A DNA stretch of 64,000 nucleotides from BJGV01 sp003230615 (GTDB lineage Bacteria > Pseudomonadota > Gammaproteobacteria > Burkholderiales > Nitrosomonadaceae), in assembly GCA_963663215.1 (NCBI GenBank), contig OY760140.1:1984001-2048000 (forward strand), read 5' to 3'. Each line of letters begins with the position of its first letter. Position 1 is the first letter of the stretch. The position numbers were made by a program, and so were the translations under genes. Positions 44,622 to 53,301 of the stretch are shown in pieces. The notes below the pieces were generated by a model, which had not been told where the DNA came from, made no database searches, and worked only from the letters and a program-made list of their open reading frames with translations.

Positions 44622-47600
44622 TTGTCAGACCTACCGACTGTACAGATAGAAACTACTACTTTTCAGGAAGCTAGCCCAGGAACACAGGAGGCTCTCCTAG
44701 GGACCTTCTTAGAAGAATCTGCAGAAGTGCTTGCTAGTATTACAAGATGCATACGGGCTTGTCGTAACGATGCTAGTGATCGTGATTCCCTAAAAACCAT
44801 GTGTCGAGGGTTTCATACTCTAAAGGGTTGCGGGCGCATAGTGGGACTGCTTAAGATTGCCGAAGTAGCCTGGAGCATGGAGCAGATCTTGAGCCGGTGG
44901 TTGAGCGAAGGGAAACCAGTAACCGAAGAATTGCTTGATCTGATCGCAAAAGTACACCAGGAATTTTGTGGGTGGTGTGCAAGCTTGAAAGAACAGAATG
45001 CGATCCGGCTCAGCACAGATGAATTGCAAGTTTCAATTGAAGGCCTTGCGAGTGGTACGGAATCCGAAGCAGAAACAGAAGCGGAGACTGAAGCGGAAGC
45101 AGTAGATGCTGATCTGGATGCACAAACTGCATCTGCAACGACTGTACCCGAAACTGCAGCTGAAACAAAACCAAGTATAGTAATTGGTGATGCGGTAATC
45201 TCCCCGGAGTTATTTGAAGTATTTACGACTGAGGTCAAACAGCATTTAGCAACTCTTGAGAGTGAGCTGGATAGCCTCATAGGAAGACCAGACAAACCGG
45301 TAAGTCATGAATTTATGCTTGCTGCCCATACCTTGGCTAGCATTTCACGTAACTTGGAACTTGAATTTATAGCGGACGTTGGGCACGTTCTGGAACAATG
45401 GCTAACATTTTTGTCAAAAAAATCTACCCAGCCAGACCAGACCGGATTACAGCTCATGAGAAATGTCATTGAGTTATTAGGTAGAATGCTGGGCGCAATT
45501 TGTAACCAACGCCTACCAGATCAGGTTGATTTACAAGCTAGCGTAACGCTGTCACATGAAATGGCATTGATGCCAGAGCGTGCGGAAAAAGTATCTGAAA
45601 CGGAACATGCAAAACTACAGGAGATTGAAAAAACTGGGACACTCGTGTCACCACAGAATGAATGGTATTCCATACGAGACGATATTGATCCAGATTTGTT
45701 AGAAACTTTCATGGAGGAAACACAGGAATTAATACCCGCAATCGGCAGTGAATTGCGCTCTTGGCGGAACGAACCAAAAGATGAGAATTTTCGTAAGGCC
45801 CTTCTTCGTGCCCTACATACCTTAAAAGGAAGTGCTCGCATAGCAGGTGCTATGAGTCTGGGTGAGCTAGTTCACAACATGGAAAGTTGTGTAGAAGCTG
45901 AACCGAAAGAGGGTAAATTGTCAACGTCATTTTTCGATTCATTGGAGACTGAATTAGATCGTATAAGCGAGAAAATAGAGCATCTTCATGGCCTACCTAA
46001 AGACGGAATAAAAGCCGTGAAAGTGGAAATAGCAGAAGAACCAATTATTACAGTGAGCTCGCCGAAAACGCCTGCCTTACAGCCAATTAGAGCTGAAGAG
46101 AGACCATCCGGACAACCTGCAGAAATTGGGGTTCCTCTGCAAAAAACCTTGTTGCGTGTTCATGCGGAATTGATTGACCATCTAGTGAATGAATCAGGTG
46201 AAGTGAGCATTGCACGCTCTAGAATTGAAGCTGAATTGCATAACTTCAAACAATCGTTACTTGATTTGACTGAAAGTACAGTACGTTTACGCAACCAGTT
46301 GCGTGAGGTGGAGATCCAGGCTGAAACACAAATGCAATCACACTTGGCGCAAACGCAAGACAGTGGACAGTCTTTCGATCCGTTGGAGTTTGATCAATTT
46401 ACACGTTTCCAGGAACTTACTCGACTGATGGCGGAAAGTGTTGATGATGTTTTCACTGTGCAGCAGAGCATGTTGATTACCCATAATGCGGCTGAAGAGG
46501 CATTGGCTCAACAAGCACGTATGAATCGAGATTTACAACAGGCCTTGACTCATATCCGCACCATGCCGTTCAGCAATTTTGCAGAGCATTTTTACCGCGT
46601 TACAAGGCAAGCGGCAAGGGATATGAACAAGAAAGCTATTCTGAGAATTCAGGGTGGTCATCTTGAAATGGATCGTAGCGTACTAGAAAAAATGAACTCT
46701 CCTTTAGAGCATTTGTTGCGAAACTCTGTTGTGCATGGAATCGAGATGCCGGCAAAGCGACTAGAAATGGGCAAACCCGAAATTGGCCAGATCACAATTT
46801 CTTTACGCCAGGCAGGTAATGAAACTATCATGACTTTAAACGATGATGGTGCTGGGTTAGATATCGACCGTATTCGTGAAAAGGCCCTGCAACATGGCCT
46901 AATGCGGACTAATGAAACGTTGAGCGACCAGCAAGTTATACCTTTTATATTTGCTCATGGTCTTTCTACCGTACAGGAACCCTCTGAAGTTGCTGGACGT
47001 GGCATCGGCTTAGATGTTGTAAAAAACGAAATCACTTCTCTTGGCGGGCGCGTGGAAGTTACTTCAGAAAATAATGTGGGAGTAACCTTTACTATTTATT
47101 TGCCGCTTACTCTAGCGGTGGCACAAACTCTAATGGTACAAGCAGGAGGCCACACTTATGCGATACCTACGACAGTAGTAGAGCACGTATGGGAACTTGA
47201 TACTGATGCACTCAACGTAGCCTATCATGATCATAGGGTAAATTTCAGCGGAAATAGTTTTCTGTTTGCCTATTTGCCACATCTTCTTGGTGATCAAGAA
47301 CAAGCGCCAGAAATTAATAGGCATAATAGGGTGCTATTGCTGCAAAGTGGAGCTCTACGACTTGCAGTGCACGTTGACGAGTTGATTGGTAACAGCGAAG
47401 TAGTGGTCAAAAACATTGGCGCACAGCTAGCACGGGTGCCAGGTGTCGAGGGTGCCGCGGTAATGGGAGACGGCCACATTATTCTTATTATCAATCCACT
47501 CAAACTAATGCACCGCAGCAATGCACAGTCGATATTTACTTCGGAGACATCGACTTTACCAACAGCACAGACGCAACCAGAAAAAACTACTACCGTAATG

Positions 47601-47951
47601 GTGGTAGACGATTCGTTGACAGTTCGCAAAATTACCAGTCGCCTACTTGAGCGAGAGGGTTGTGATGTGTTGATTGCTAAAGATGGTCTGGACGCCACCC
47701 AGCTTTTACAGGATATCATTCCTGACGTTATGCTGGTCGATCTTGAGATGCCGCGTATGGATGGCTTTGAGCTAATCAAGACTGTACGCTCCAATCCCAG
47801 AACCGCGAATATTCCAATTATTGTTATCTCTTCACGTACAGCGGAAAAACATCGTAATGTTGCCAAAAAATTGGGCGTTAACGCGTTTCTTGGTAAGCCT
47901 TATAAGGAAGACGAGTTACTTAAATATCTGACCGAATTTACTAAACTTTAG
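44622..47951 (+). CDS. chpA fragment, Hpt domains, kinase core, CheW and receiver
   Basis: C-terminal 1109 residues of ChpA from TTG at 44622. In order: Hpt with H65 (GFHTLKGCGRIVG); an acidic Glu/Ala linker; a degenerate Hpt (LAAHTLASISRNL); a third Hpt (ALHTLKGSARIAG); CheA dimer and ATPase domain with N box (EHLLRNSVVHGIE), G1 (LNDDGAGLDI) and G2 (EVAGRGIGLDVV); CheW domain; C-terminal receiver with VVDDS and acceptor Asp in MLVDLEMPRMDG. All catalytic motifs are intact, so this piece could still be a kinase if translated. Confidence 0.75.
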   Translation: MSDLPTVQIETTTFQEASPGTQEALLGTFLEESAEVLASITRCIRACRNDASDRDSLKTMCRGFHTLKGCGRIVGLLKIAEVAWSMEQILSRWLSEGKPVTEELLDLIAKVHQEFCGWCASLKEQNAIRLSTDELQVSIEGLASGTESEAETEAETEAEAVDADLDAQTASATTVPETAAETKPSIVIGDAVISPELFEVFTTEVKQHLATLESELDSLIGRPDKPVSHEFMLAAHTLASISRNLELEFIADVGHVLEQWLTFLSKKSTQPDQTGLQLMRNVIELLGRMLGAICNQRLPDQVDLQASVTLSHEMALMPERAEKVSETEHAKLQEIEKTGTLVSPQNEWYSIRDDIDPDLLETFMEETQELIPAIGSELRSWRNEPKDENFRKALLRALHTLKGSARIAGAMSLGELVHNMESCVEAEPKEGKLSTSFFDSLETELDRISEKIEHLHGLPKDGIKAVKVEIAEEPIITVSSPKTPALQPIRAEERPSGQPAEIGVPLQKTLLRVHAELIDHLVNESGEVSIARSRIEAELHNFKQSLLDLTESTVRLRNQLREVEIQAETQMQSHLAQTQDSGQSFDPLEFDQFTRFQELTRLMAESVDDVFTVQQSMLITHNAAEEALAQQARMNRDLQQALTHIRTMPFSNFAEHFYRVTRQAARDMNKKAILRIQGGHLEMDRSVLEKMNSPLEHLLRNSVVHGIEMPAKRLEMGKPEIGQITISLRQAGNETIMTLNDDGAGLDIDRIREKALQHGLMRTNETLSDQQVIPFIFAHGLSTVQEPSEVAGRGIGLDVVKNEITSLGGRVEVTSENNVGVTFTIYLPLTLAVAQTLMVQAGGHTYAIPTTVVEHVWELDTDALNVAYHDHRVNFSGNSFLFAYLPHLLGDQEQAPEINRHNRVLLLQSGALRLAVHVDELIGNSEVVVKNIGAQLARVPGVEGAAVMGDGHIILIINPLKLMHRSNAQSIFTSETSTLPTAQTQPEKTTTVMVVDDSLTVRKITSRLLEREGCDVLIAKDGLDATQLLQDIIPDVMLVDLEMPRMDGFELIKTVRSNPRTANIPIIVISSRTAEKHRNVAKKLGVNAFLGKPYKEDELLKYLTEFTKL

Positions 47952-48053
47952 TATTATGATTTGTTTTTCCTCTCGGTACCTTGTGTGGTAAAGGGTATTT
48001 TGATCTTTTTCATGTCTGTTTAACTGCCTGTTTTTTAAATAGCGAGGGTTGTA

Positions 48054-48932
48054 ATGGAAGCCATGTCCAGGAAGGAAAAATATGACGTCAATAAGCTACA
48101 TAAGCGATTGAGGCGCCTTGTTGGTTCAGCCATTACTGATTTCAACATGATCGAAGCGGGTGATCGTGTGATGGTGTGTTTGTCCGGCGGCAAGGATAGC
48201 TATGCAATGCTAGATATGCTGCGTAGCTTGCAGTCTCACGCTCCATTACAGTTTGAATTAATCGCAGTAAATTTGGACCAGAAACAGCCTGGGTTTCCTA
48301 GTCATGTGTTGCCAGAGTATCTTACTAAAATTGGCGTGCCCTTTCGCATCATTGAACAGGATACCTACAGTGTAGTAAAGCGTGTAATTGCCGAAGGCAA
48401 GACTACCTGTAGTCTTTGTTCACGCCTAAGACGGGGCGCACTCTATCGTGTTGCTAGTGAGATAGGTGCAACTAGAATCGCGTTGGGTCATCACCGCGAT
48501 GATATTCTTGAAACTTTGTTTCTAAATCTATTCTATGGTGGAAAGCTTAAGGCTATGTCACCCAAGCTAATGAGTGACGATGAGCGGCATATCGTGATTC
48601 GTCCACTTATTTACTGTAAGGAAAAAGACCTAGTAGCTTACGCAGAGGTTCAGGATTTTCCCATTATTCCTTGCGACTTGTGTGGTTCGCAGAAAAATCT
48701 ACAGCGCCAAGTGATAAAAGATATGATGCAGCAATGGGACAAGAAATTTCCAGGCAGGTTGGAAACTATGTTTACAGCATTACGTAACGTGCAACCTTCG
48801 CATTTGGTCGACAATGTGCTTCATGATTTCCAGGGTCTCAAAGTGGGTAATAAACCTGTTATCAATGGTGATATGACATTGGATCAAGTGTCATCCAAGC
48901 CTAGGGAAGAAGAAATCGAGAGGGTTGTGTAA
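48054..48932 (+). CDS. ttcA: TtcA, tRNA 2-thiocytidine synthetase
   Basis: Iron-sulfur enzyme that thiolates C32 of certain tRNAs using ATP. It has 292 residues. The PP-loop is S44-GGKDS-49 (CLSGGKDSYAML). Cluster cysteines are C119/C122 (TCSLCSRLRRG) and C207/C210 (PCDLCGSQ). A second ATG three codons in is possible; the first follows GAGGG at a good distance. It begins 102 bases after chpA and is likely separate from it. Confidence 0.95.
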   Translation: MEAMSRKEKYDVNKLHKRLRRLVGSAITDFNMIEAGDRVMVCLSGGKDSYAMLDMLRSLQSHAPLQFELIAVNLDQKQPGFPSHVLPEYLTKIGVPFRIIEQDTYSVVKRVIAEGKTTCSLCSRLRRGALYRVASEIGATRIALGHHRDDILETLFLNLFYGGKLKAMSPKLMSDDERHIVIRPLIYCKEKDLVAYAEVQDFPIIPCDLCGSQKNLQRQVIKDMMQQWDKKFPGRLETMFTALRNVQPSHLVDNVLHDFQGLKVGNKPVINGDMTLDQVSSKPREEEIERVV

Positions 48933-49086
48933 GGATTTAGATCTGGGTTCAAACTAGTGATGGTCTTTAGGGCAGCAATATTAGATGGCATGTATAGAGA
49001 TTTAGCATACGGTAGTAAAAGTTAGAATTAACAGAGATTGACTAAGTTTATCTAGTGATTTCTCAATAATCAAGATAAATCGGGAG

Positions 49087-49464
49087 TCAGATGCTGGGAT
49101 TGCGGCGATATGGTGGAATCAGAAAGAACGTAGCTACGACCAGGAGTGCAAACAGCACATAAACTATCGTAAGCATCCCTTCTGGGAAATCGTAAAACAG
49201 TATGCGATGCAGCCATCGCTGAATGAAGCTGTCACAGGTTTCCAACTGGCGTAACTTATCCTCCCAAGTTGTAAGAGGGCAGATCATGCCAAGAAGAGAT
49301 TCTCCTACGACGAAAAGAATAGCGGCAAGATGCGCAGTTCGGAACCAGATATTTCGTACAAAATTCGATCTTAGCCATGCACCAATCCAGATTACTGGCA
49401 AGCCACCAACAACAAACAACACAAACAGAAAATGAATAATAAGTATAGTGTTGGCGAGCAGCAT
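49087..49464 (-). CDS. DUF2784 membrane protein
   Basis: A 125-residue inner-membrane protein with four hydrophobic segments, matching the DUF2784 family: LANTILIIHFLFVLFVVGG, then WIGAWLRSNFVRNIWFRTAHL, the conserved ICPLTTWEDKLRQ, and a last helix near 95-117. Function unknown. Nothing in its neighbours (ttcA and queG) suggests a role. Confidence 0.8.
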   Translation of the reverse strand: MLLANTILIIHFLFVLFVVGGLPVIWIGAWLRSNFVRNIWFRTAHLAAILFVVGESLLGMICPLTTWEDKLRQLETCDSFIQRWLHRILFYDFPEGMLTIVYVLFALLVVATFFLIPPYRRNPSI

Positions 49465-49572
49465 ATTTATCTATCGATTAGTCAAGAATATCGAGTCCGT
49501 ATAAACTGCTACAAAATTAATCTCGATACGTAATAGCTGGAAAACCATTTATCTGTTTGGCATGTACTCTTA

Positions 49573-50679
49573 TTATGATTTGCCTAACAGATCATGCTGT
49601 CGCAACGCCCATTGCACATGTTCTCGCACCAATGACGAATTATCGTTATACCGAGCCTGTAATGCGCTGGATATTCTTTTGGATGATGAAGCATTGCCTA
49701 ATCCTATGGCCAGATTACGAAGCCATTGTTCATGTCCGATTCGGCGGATTGGGCTGCCGACCAGCTTGGTGTCAAACTCTTCTTTGTTCCAGCCAAATAA
49801 CTCGACTAGGGATGCATCGTCTAGGCCATTTCGTACAGTAAAATCGTCTTCGCCCGTGACTGTAGCATATTTATTCCAGGGGCAAATCAGTTGACAATCG
49901 TCGCAGCCATAGACTCGGTTTCCGATCAGCGGACGTAAGGGTTCTGGGATGCTGCCTTTATGTTCTATCGTGAGATACGAAATGCAGCGTCTTGCATCTA
50001 GTCGATAGGGCCCGATGATGGCTTGGGTTGGACAAATATCTATGCATTTGGTACAAGTACCGCAATGATTGTCGGTAGGATTATCGACAGATAGTGGCAA
50101 ATCAGTATATATCTCACCAAGAAAAAACATTGATCCAGCTTCACGGGAGAGCAATAAGGTATGTTTTCCACGCCATCCTAGGCCAGATCTTTGTGCCCAT
50201 TCCACTTCCATTACAGGGGCACTGTCAGTAAATACACGATAGTTAAAGTGATCCACTTTCGCAGCAATTTTATCAGCGAGCTTTTGCAAACGACTACGTA
50301 ATATCTTGTGATAATCACGGCCCAGCGCATAGCGGGATATGAACGCCTTGTCACTTTCTTGCATTACTTCCCAGCTGTCTTTCACTTTAGGTGACGTGTA
50401 ATTCATGCGTGCTGAAATTACTCGTAGCGTTCCAGGTATTAATTTCTCTGGATGAGACCGCCTAGCACCATGTTTTGCCATATAATCCATATTGCCATGA
50501 TAACCCTTATTTAACCACTCGAGCAGACCCGACTCTACACGTGACATATCAGTATTGGCATCAGAGATACCAATCCCTTGGAAGCCAAGTTCCCTGCTCC
50601 AAGCTTTAATATCGCTCGTCAGCGAGACGAGATTTTTAGATGGATTATTGGAAATATTTTTTTGCATAGTTTTCATCAT
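49573..50679 (-). CDS. queG: QueG, epoxyqueuosine reductase
   Basis: Cobalamin- and 4Fe-4S-dependent reductase for the last step of queuosine synthesis on tRNA. It has 368 residues. Ferredoxin-like cysteines are visible in NHCGTCTKCIDICPTQAI and GCDDCQLICPWNK. The B12-domain pattern includes YARALGRDYH-like ISRYALGRDYHKILR and the substrate stretch DSAPVMEVEWAQRSGLGWRGKHT. Several Met codons crowd the start; the upstream 18 bases overlap the tsaE start on the other strand. Confidence 0.94.
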   Translation of the reverse strand: MMKTMQKNISNNPSKNLVSLTSDIKAWSRELGFQGIGISDANTDMSRVESGLLEWLNKGYHGNMDYMAKHGARRSHPEKLIPGTLRVISARMNYTSPKVKDSWEVMQESDKAFISRYALGRDYHKILRSRLQKLADKIAAKVDHFNYRVFTDSAPVMEVEWAQRSGLGWRGKHTLLLSREAGSMFFLGEIYTDLPLSVDNPTDNHCGTCTKCIDICPTQAIIGPYRLDARRCISYLTIEHKGSIPEPLRPLIGNRVYGCDDCQLICPWNKYATVTGEDDFTVRNGLDDASLVELFGWNKEEFDTKLVGSPIRRIGHEQWLRNLAIGLGNASSSKRISSALQARYNDNSSLVREHVQWALRQHDLLGKS

Positions 50680-51156
50680 AACAATTCCGCTACAACATGC
50701 TACCTTGAGGATGAATCCATAACTCTAACTCTTGGTACTGAAATCGCAACGATATTGCGTCCTGGTTTTGTTATTTTTCTGAAGGGCAATCTTGGTGCAG
50801 GTAAGACCACGTTAGCAAGAGGTATTTTGCGCGGCTTGGGTTATCAGGGTAAAGTGAAAAGTCCCACATATAATTTGGTTGAACTTTATAATTTTTCTAG
50901 GTTATACTTCTATCACTTTGATTTTTATCGTTTCGATAATCCCATAGAATGGGAGGAAGCAGGTCTCCGCGAATATTTTAATGCAGATTCAATTTGTCTA
51001 GTGGAGTGGCCTGAGAAAGCTGAGAAACTGTTGCCTGTAGCAGATTTACAGATTTCCTTCAATATTATCGAAACAGGTCGCAACATTGAAATTCTGGCTG
51101 GTACGGAGGCAGGTAGACAGTGTTTGAACGATTGGCAAGCCCTAAAGCATTCCTAA
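50662..51156 (+). CDS. tsaE: TsaE, tRNA threonylcarbamoyladenosine ATPase
   Basis: P-loop ATPase that drives the TsaBDE complex making t6A37 in tRNA. Walker A is GNLGAGKTTLARG; the conserved VKSPTYNLVELY and the later AGLREYFNADSICLVEWPEKA follow. There is no ATG or GTG at the expected beginning. The TTG at 50662 gives about 164 residues, the normal length, but overlaps the divergent queG start by 18 bases. The frame extends further back (to 50578) inside queG, which I regard as chance. Confidence 0.88.
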   Translation: MHSFHHNNSATTCYLEDESITLTLGTEIATILRPGFVIFLKGNLGAGKTTLARGILRGLGYQGKVKSPTYNLVELYNFSRLYFYHFDFYRFDNPIEWEEAGLREYFNADSICLVEWPEKAEKLLPVADLQISFNIIETGRNIEILAGTEAGRQCLNDWQALKHS

Positions 51157-52460
51157 CTACGGCATTACTTGATTGCCGTGAGCTTTTTTCCTCATCAAGT
51201 ATCTATACTTTTTTATTTATAGTGGCATCACAGTTTTCTTTACAGGTGAATGCTGCTTTTGCTGACACGATAGTTAGCTCCGCCCGTATCTGGCCAGCTT
51301 CAGAGTACACTCGTCTTACGCTAGAATCGGCCACACCCATAAGTTACTCACTCATGTTGCTTAAGAATCCACATCGAGCAGTGTTGGATTTAGAGAATGT
51401 CATGCTTACTTCAGAAATAAAAAAACTACCGGAAAAAATAGGTATCGATTATCCATATATCCGTGCGCTGCGTATTGGTCGATTTAAACCGGACATATTG
51501 CGGGTAGTCTTAGATTTAAAAACTGAAGTTGTACCGCAAGCATTTGTGCTAAAACCCGTAGCAAATTATGGTCATCGTTTAGTGCTGGATATTTATCCAG
51601 TTTCTCCGCCTGACCCCATGATGGCATTATTAAATGAGGATGCAATAAAATCAGCGCAGGCTAACGCCCTTGCTAATATTAAGTCTGACGTAAAAGCAAA
51701 AGATAATGTGGCTAGCAATAGAAAAGTCAGTCCTGAAATAATAAGGCTTATCACAATTGCAATTGATCCTGGTCATGGGGGCGAGGATCCTGGTGCAATG
51801 AGCCGGAGGGGCACACACGAGAAAGATATTACTCTTGCTATTGCCCGAAAACTTAAAGCCAAGATAGATGCAGAGCCGAACATGAGAGCAGCATTGACTC
51901 GGGAAGGAGATTACTTTATGTCATTGCCAATGCGCTTAGATAAGGCACGAAAACTAAATGCAGATTTGTTTATATCGATTCATGCAGATGCTTTTAACAA
52001 GGCACATGCGCGCGGTTCATCTGTGTTTGCGCTATCCGAAAGCGGTGCAATTTCGGCTGCTGCAGGTTGGTTGGCAAAAAAGGAAAACGATGCTGATTTG
52101 ATCGGGGGTGTTAATCTGGATATCAAGGACCATTATCTCAAGAAAACCCTATTGGATTTGTCACAAACAGCAACTATTAACGACAGTCTTAAACTTGGCA
52201 GGGAAGTGCTATCGGAAATTGGTGAAATAAATCACCTGCATAAGAACAATGTAGAGCAGGCAGGATTCGCTGTACTCAAGTCACCAGACATTCCTTCAAT
52301 CCTTGTGGAGACCGCATTCATTAGTAATCCGGATGAAGAGAAGAAACTGCGAGACAGCTTCTATCAGGACAAAATGGCTAAAGCTCTGCTCGTGGGGATT
52401 AAACGCTATCTTACAAAGAGTCCGCCCCTGTCACGTTCAAAGATGGTGCGGCTAGAATAA
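51120..52460 (+). CDS. amiC: N-acetylmuramoyl-L-alanine amidase (AmiC type)
   Basis: Periplasmic zinc amidase that splits septal peptidoglycan. It has 446 residues: signal peptide (to about 49, ...VNAAFA), AMIN targeting domain (about 50-160, ending RLVLDIYP), and an Amidase_3 domain from about 210 with zinc ligands in AIDPGHGGEDPGA, the catalytic-type Glu in GTHEKDI, LFISIHADAF, and SILVETAFISNPDEE. Start GTG at 51120 overlaps tsaE by 37 bases and has GGAGG ten bases before it. tsaE-amiC is a common gene pair. Confidence 0.93.
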   Translation: MFERLASPKAFLTTALLDCRELFSSSSIYTFLFIVASQFSLQVNAAFADTIVSSARIWPASEYTRLTLESATPISYSLMLLKNPHRAVLDLENVMLTSEIKKLPEKIGIDYPYIRALRIGRFKPDILRVVLDLKTEVVPQAFVLKPVANYGHRLVLDIYPVSPPDPMMALLNEDAIKSAQANALANIKSDVKAKDNVASNRKVSPEIIRLITIAIDPGHGGEDPGAMSRRGTHEKDITLAIARKLKAKIDAEPNMRAALTREGDYFMSLPMRLDKARKLNADLFISIHADAFNKAHARGSSVFALSESGAISAAAGWLAKKENDADLIGGVNLDIKDHYLKKTLLDLSQTATINDSLKLGREVLSEIGEINHLHKNNVEQAGFAVLKSPDIPSILVETAFISNPDEEKKLRDSFYQDKMAKALLVGIKRYLTKSPPLSRSKMVRLE

Positions 52461-52533
52461 CTTTTTTCATATCTAGAAAATTCTTTTGAGTTCCCGATTG
52501 ATAACTAGCCATAGTACTATTTCTACGCCATCA

Positions 52534-53073
52534 TCACCGATGAATGTCTTCTATCGTATCCATGTGGAAATGAAGTTGACCTTGGCGGCATTCATCAAAA
52601 TAACGTTCTAAAGGAGCACGTATGACTCGAAAAGCTATTTCATCCCAAGGAATCTCTTCTTCGCAGAAAAGTTTTACATCCAAACTTTCGATTCCTGGCT
52701 TGAAATTCAAATCCAGTAATCGCGCACGAAACAGAATGTACACTTGATTAATGTGAGGCAGATTATAAATGGCATAGAGAGCACCCATTTTCACTCGGGC
52801 ATTAGCCTCTTCCATGGTTTCACGTGCAGCGGCTTGAACTAGGGTCTCGGCATTTTCCATAAATCCTGCAGGTAAAGTCCAAAATCCATGGCGTGGCTCA
52901 ATGGCTCTGCGGCATAACAATATCTTGTTTTCCCATTCTGGTATGCAGCCCACCACCATCTTAGGGTTATGGTAATGAATAACACTACATGCTGGACATA
53001 CGTAACGCAGTAACGTATCGCCTTCGGGGACACGTAACTCCACCGGGGTTCCGCAGTTGCTACAATATTTCAT
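52534..53073 (-). CDS. Nudix hydrolase with N-terminal zinc ribbon
   Basis: Pyrophosphohydrolase of 179 residues. A zinc ribbon opens the protein (CSNCGT and CPAC). The Nudix box is GFMENAETLVQAAARETMEEANA; the residue usually Gly near its end is Asn, as is common in this ribbon-containing subgroup. Likely substrates are ADP-ribose or other nucleoside diphosphate derivatives; this cannot be read from sequence. It is convergent with amiC and faces away from nadE. Confidence 0.85.
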   Translation of the reverse strand: MKYCSNCGTPVELRVPEGDTLLRYVCPACSVIHYHNPKMVVGCIPEWENKILLCRRAIEPRHGFWTLPAGFMENAETLVQAAARETMEEANARVKMGALYAIYNLPHINQVYILFRARLLDLNFKPGIESLDVKLFCEEEIPWDEIAFRVIRAPLERYFDECRQGQLHFHMDTIEDIHR

Positions 53074-53252
53074 TGAAATGTCTTAGCAGGGTATCTTGTG
53101 CATATCGTTTAGTGAGCGATGAGCACATCTTGATTTTAACATGTGGACAAACGTTTCACGTATAGTCGACAATTATACGGTAACAGTTTTTCATCTCTCA
53201 TAGCTTTAAAATTTGTTACACCTACATAGTACCCGTGCAAATAGACTTATTC

Positions 53253-53261
53253 TGATATGAT
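53253..53261 (+). promoter_or_regulatory. extended -10 promoter for nadE
   Basis: TGATATGAT fits an extended -10 (TGN followed by TATNAT) about 40 bases before the nadE ATG, so the 5' untranslated leader would be near 35 bases. The -35 region is weak, as allowed for extended -10 promoters. Confidence 0.5.
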
Positions 53262-53301
53262 TTAACATGGATAGATATTTAATCAAATCAATTGCTTCAC
53301 C

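Larger units (their letters stand above)
42842..47951 (+). pseudogene. chpA: chpA (pilL), hybrid CheA-like kinase, disrupted by two frameshifts
   Basis: The three successive frames 42842-43216, 43216-44610 and 44622-47951 together match the layout of ChpA, the large hybrid kinase of the Pil-Chp system. At about 43202-43210 the first frame reads NPFRLFPFTKS-stop; adding one T to TTT gives FPFYQELVQEHGVHG, which runs into the second frame. At 44598-44610 the second frame stops at TAG, while the third is open from 44598. Adding one base at each point makes exactly 1704 codons. It follows pilJ by 36 bases. Whether the genome or the sequence is at fault cannot be decided here. Confidence 0.85.

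Noticed and set aside
50578..50661. N-terminal extension of TsaE into queG
   Set aside because: The extra residues have no counterpart in TsaE and lie within well-conserved queG coding sequence on the other strand.
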